Shown piece by piece: positions 61,734-64,000 of a DNA stretch of 64,000 nucleotides. The position numbers and the translations under genes were made by a program. Source of the DNA: Bacillota bacterium (GTDB taxonomy: Bacteria; Planctomycetota; UBA8108; UBA1146); assembly GCA_003973385.1 (NCBI GenBank), contig QNYK01000063.1:1-64000 (forward strand). Reading direction: 5' to 3'. The notes below the pieces were generated by a model. That model was not told where the DNA came from. It ran no database searches and saw only the letters and a program-made list of their open reading frames with translations. The stretch's first letter is position 1; the number at the start of each line of letters is the position of its first letter.

Positions 61734-64000
61734 GTGGACCGCTTCGGATCAAACTCTGGCTATGTCGATGCGCTCTACGAGCAATTCATCAGCGACCCTG
61801 ACAGTGTCAGTGCCGCCTGGCGTGAGTTTTTTGACGGCTATCAGCCGGAGCAGGATTCGAGGCAGAAGAGTGTTCCCGAGGAGGCAGGGCTTCCGACACC
61901 GGAAGATGTTCTCGACCCTCCTGCCGCTTCGGTGGCCAGCGAAAACATCGATGCTTCAGTGGGTGTCTCGTCCGAGCCTGTTGCGTCCATCACAGTCGCA
62001 GGTGATTCCCAAGGGGCGCCAGTAAGCGAAGCGGAAGACGCTGCCGAGGTGACCCTGATTCCCATCAAGGGGGTCGCCTGTCGAATCGTCGAGAACATGG
62101 AGCAGAGTACTGAAGTGCCGACAGCAACGACTGTACGAACCATTCCAGTTCGGCTCCTCGAAGAAAACCGCAAGATCATCAACGAACATCAGGTCGCCTG
62201 GGCACGAGCCAAGGTATCGTTCACGCACATCATCGCGTGGGCGTTGATGAAGGCGCTGAGATCTCACCCCCGGTTGAATCATGGATTTCAACGAGTCGAC
62301 GGTGATCCGCTCCGCATCGAGCGTACTTCGACTCGATTGGGGATTGCTGTAGATGTCGAACGCAGAGGTCAGCGATCACTGGTGGTCCCGAATCTGAAGG
62401 ACACTGGCCAGATCCAGTTCAGGGAATTCCTGGCCGCGTTCAATGATGTGGTATCACGAGCGAGGCTGGGAAAACTCACACTCGATGATTTCGAGAACAC
62501 GTCAGTGACTGTTACGAACCCGGGGATGCTGGGTACGAGCATGTCGGTTCCACGATTGATGGCGGGACAGGGCGCCATCTTCGGGATCGGCTCCATCGCC
62601 TATCCTCCCTCCTGTGCGGGCATGGCTGCGGACACCGTCAGTCGGCTGGGCTTCTCGAAGGTGATGATACTCACCAGTACCTACGACCATCGTGTGATCC
62701 AGGGCGCAGAATCGGGCGCCTTTCTGACCACCGTGGAGAATCTGTTGCTGGGGAATGAGCGATTCTACGACTCCATCTTCGATCAACTGGAAGTCCCACA
62801 TGAACCGTACCGCTGGTCTCAAGAGGCGTCAGAGCCCACTGCTTCCGTGGCGGTGAGCGCTCCAGCCTATCGACAGGCACAGGTGCTCCAGCTCGTCGAT
62901 GCATATCGCTCGCGAGGGCACAGGATGGCGAACCTCGATCCGCTCGGCAGTAGTTCCGTTCCAGACCCGGAACTGGAACTGTCGAGTTATGGATTGAGCA
63001 TCTGGGATCTCGATCGTTCCTTCGTATGTGGAGGAGTCGGCGGGCAGGACCAACCTCGAAAGCTACGCCAGATTCTAGATGTGCTTCGTCGCACCTACAC
63101 AAAATATGTCGGGGCGGAGGTGTCTCACATCACGGATGCGGATGAGCGTGACTGGCTGCTGCATGAGATGGAATCGACGGAAAATGATTCTCCGATCAGC
63201 ATCGATGAGAAGTTGCACATCTTGCGCAAGTTGAATGAAGCCGAAGCATTCGAAAGATTTCTGCATTCCAGTTATGTCGGCCACAAGAGGTTCAGCCTCG
63301 AGGGGAGCGAGTCGTTGATCCCTGCTCTCGATGCCCTGCTTGAGGTGTGCTCAGGCACAGGTGTCGAGGATGTGCTGATCGGCATGGCGCACCGCGGGCG
63401 CCTCAATGTACTCGTGAACATCCTGGGTAAGCCGCTCGAGCAGGTGTTCGAGGAGTTTGAAGATTTCGACACGGAGAATCCTGAAGGATCAGGGGATGTG
63501 AAGTATCACCTCGGGGCCCAGGGGGCCCATCGAGGACAGAATGGTACCGATGTGCGGGTGATCCTTGCCTCCAATCCCAGCCACCTTGAATCGGTCTGTC
63601 CCGTCGTCGAAGGGATGGTCAGGGCACTACAGGATGAGAGAGAAAGACGCGGATCAGTCATTCCACTGCTGATTCATGGCGATGCGGCTCTTGCGGGCCA
63701 GGGTGTGACTTACGAGACCCTCAACATGTCTCAACTGGAGGGATATTCGACCGGGGGAACGATCCACATCGTCATCAATAATCAAATCGGATTCACCACT
63801 TCCCCGATCGATGGTCGATCCTCTCGGTACTGCACGGATCTGGCCAAGACGGTCGAGGCGCCGATCTTCCACATCAATGCAGATCATCCGCAAACGGTCG
63901 TACGCATGGTGCGGTTGGCGCTGGAATATCGGCAACGCTTCTCGAAGGATGTATTCATCGATCTGGTGGGGTACCGACGCTGGGGGCACAACGAAGCGGA
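61734..64000 (+). CDS. kgd: Multifunctional 2-oxoglutarate dehydrogenase E1/E2 fusion (kgd type), 5' part
   Basis: The gene runs off the right edge; 755 residues are visible. A short E1 N-terminal motif (YVDALYEQFISDPDSVSAAWREFF) is followed by a linker, an E2 succinyltransferase catalytic domain (about residues 110-350, with the active-site DHRVIQG near 318) and the E1 domain, with HRGRLNVLVNILGK and the TPP site GDAALAGQGVTYE plus INNQIGFTT. No lipoyl domain is visible, as in Mycobacterium Kgd and Corynebacterium OdhA. The enzyme feeds 2-oxoglutarate into the TCA cycle. GTG at 61734 follows GGGAGGA. Confidence 0.93.
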   Translation, partial: MDRFGSNSGYVDALYEQFISDPDSVSAAWREFFDGYQPEQDSRQKSVPEEAGLPTPEDVLDPPAASVASENIDASVGVSSEPVASITVAGDSQGAPVSEAEDAAEVTLIPIKGVACRIVENMEQSTEVPTATTVRTIPVRLLEENRKIINEHQVAWARAKVSFTHIIAWALMKALRSHPRLNHGFQRVDGDPLRIERTSTRLGIAVDVERRGQRSLVVPNLKDTGQIQFREFLAAFNDVVSRARLGKLTLDDFENTSVTVTNPGMLGTSMSVPRLMAGQGAIFGIGSIAYPPSCAGMAADTVSRLGFSKVMILTSTYDHRVIQGAESGAFLTTVENLLLGNERFYDSIFDQLEVPHEPYRWSQEASEPTASVAVSAPAYRQAQVLQLVDAYRSRGHRMANLDPLGSSSVPDPELELSSYGLSIWDLDRSFVCGGVGGQDQPRKLRQILDVLRRTYTKYVGAEVSHITDADERDWLLHEMESTENDSPISIDEKLHILRKLNEAEAFERFLHSSYVGHKRFSLEGSESLIPALDALLEVCSGTGVEDVLIGMAHRGRLNVLVNILGKPLEQVFEEFEDFDTENPEGSGDVKYHLGAQGAHRGQNGTDVRVILASNPSHLESVCPVVEGMVRALQDERERRGSVIPLLIHGDAALAGQGVTYETLNMSQLEGYSTGGTIHIVINNQIGFTTSPIDGRSSRYCTDLAKTVEAPIFHINADHPQTVVRMVRLALEYRQRFSKDVFIDLVGYRRWGHNEA

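Overview
The window looks like a piece of a planctomycete chromosome, probably a free-living aerobic and perhaps marine one (lineage is inference). Signs are a secreted protein ending in the paired EF-hand/dockerin-like tail (GDINDD... DTNDDG... LFSGG) common in Planctomycetota, an ECF sigma factor divergent from a Ser/Thr kinase with TPR repeats, an alternative complex III, lipid A genes and a deiodinase-like protein. Genes are dense, often share ATGA/GTGA start-stop overlaps, and several use GTG or TTG starts. No rRNA, tRNA, CRISPR array, insertion sequence or phage gene was seen.

Layout: 1-5.4 kb holds the end of a class-I amidotransferase, lpxB, a membrane protein, aroB, a small lipoprotein-like gene and a MATE transporter, closed by a strong hairpin. 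5.5-8.0 kb (minus) is a large secreted dockerin-type protein. 8.4-26.2 kb is a respiratory block: heme A synthase (ctaA), alternative complex III (actABCDEF), a small membrane protein, a SCO chaperone, an A2-type caa3 oxidase (coxB, coxA, coxC, coxD and a second subunit III-like gene), then on the minus strand ctaB and a DUF3179 gene. Together these carry electrons from quinol through ACIII hemes to a CuA/cytochrome c subunit and oxygen. 26.3-32.5 kb is a complete SUF operon (Rrf2 regulator, sufB, sufC, sufD, sufS, sufU, sufT) with a readable promoter and a likely ATC start for the regulator. 32.5-37.4 kb (minus) holds a thioredoxin-fold-like secreted protein, an acyltransferase-3 membrane protein and an M14 peptidase.

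37.4-45.6 kb is a housekeeping run: aroA, mnmG, a DUF4442 gene, a Nudix hydrolase, der, ruvC, infA and an M28 peptidase. At 45.7-46.9 kb is the most striking gene: an exported EF-hand protein fused to a deiodinase-like domain, with an in-frame TGA exactly where deiodinases carry selenocysteine and a small hairpin with a GGUC loop just after it. I read it as one selenoprotein gene rather than two genes or a pseudogene.

46.9-64 kb holds acs (minus), a large exported protein with a sugar-hydrolase-like beta domain plus a terpenoid-cyclase-like repeat region, ahcY with a structured leader RNA that matches no family I know, aceE and a Trm112-like gene (minus), sfsA, an M42 peptidase, the kinase/sigma pair, and a multifunctional E2-E1 2-oxoglutarate dehydrogenase (kgd type) that runs off the end. 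All motif calls and foldings were read by eye; no searches were run.
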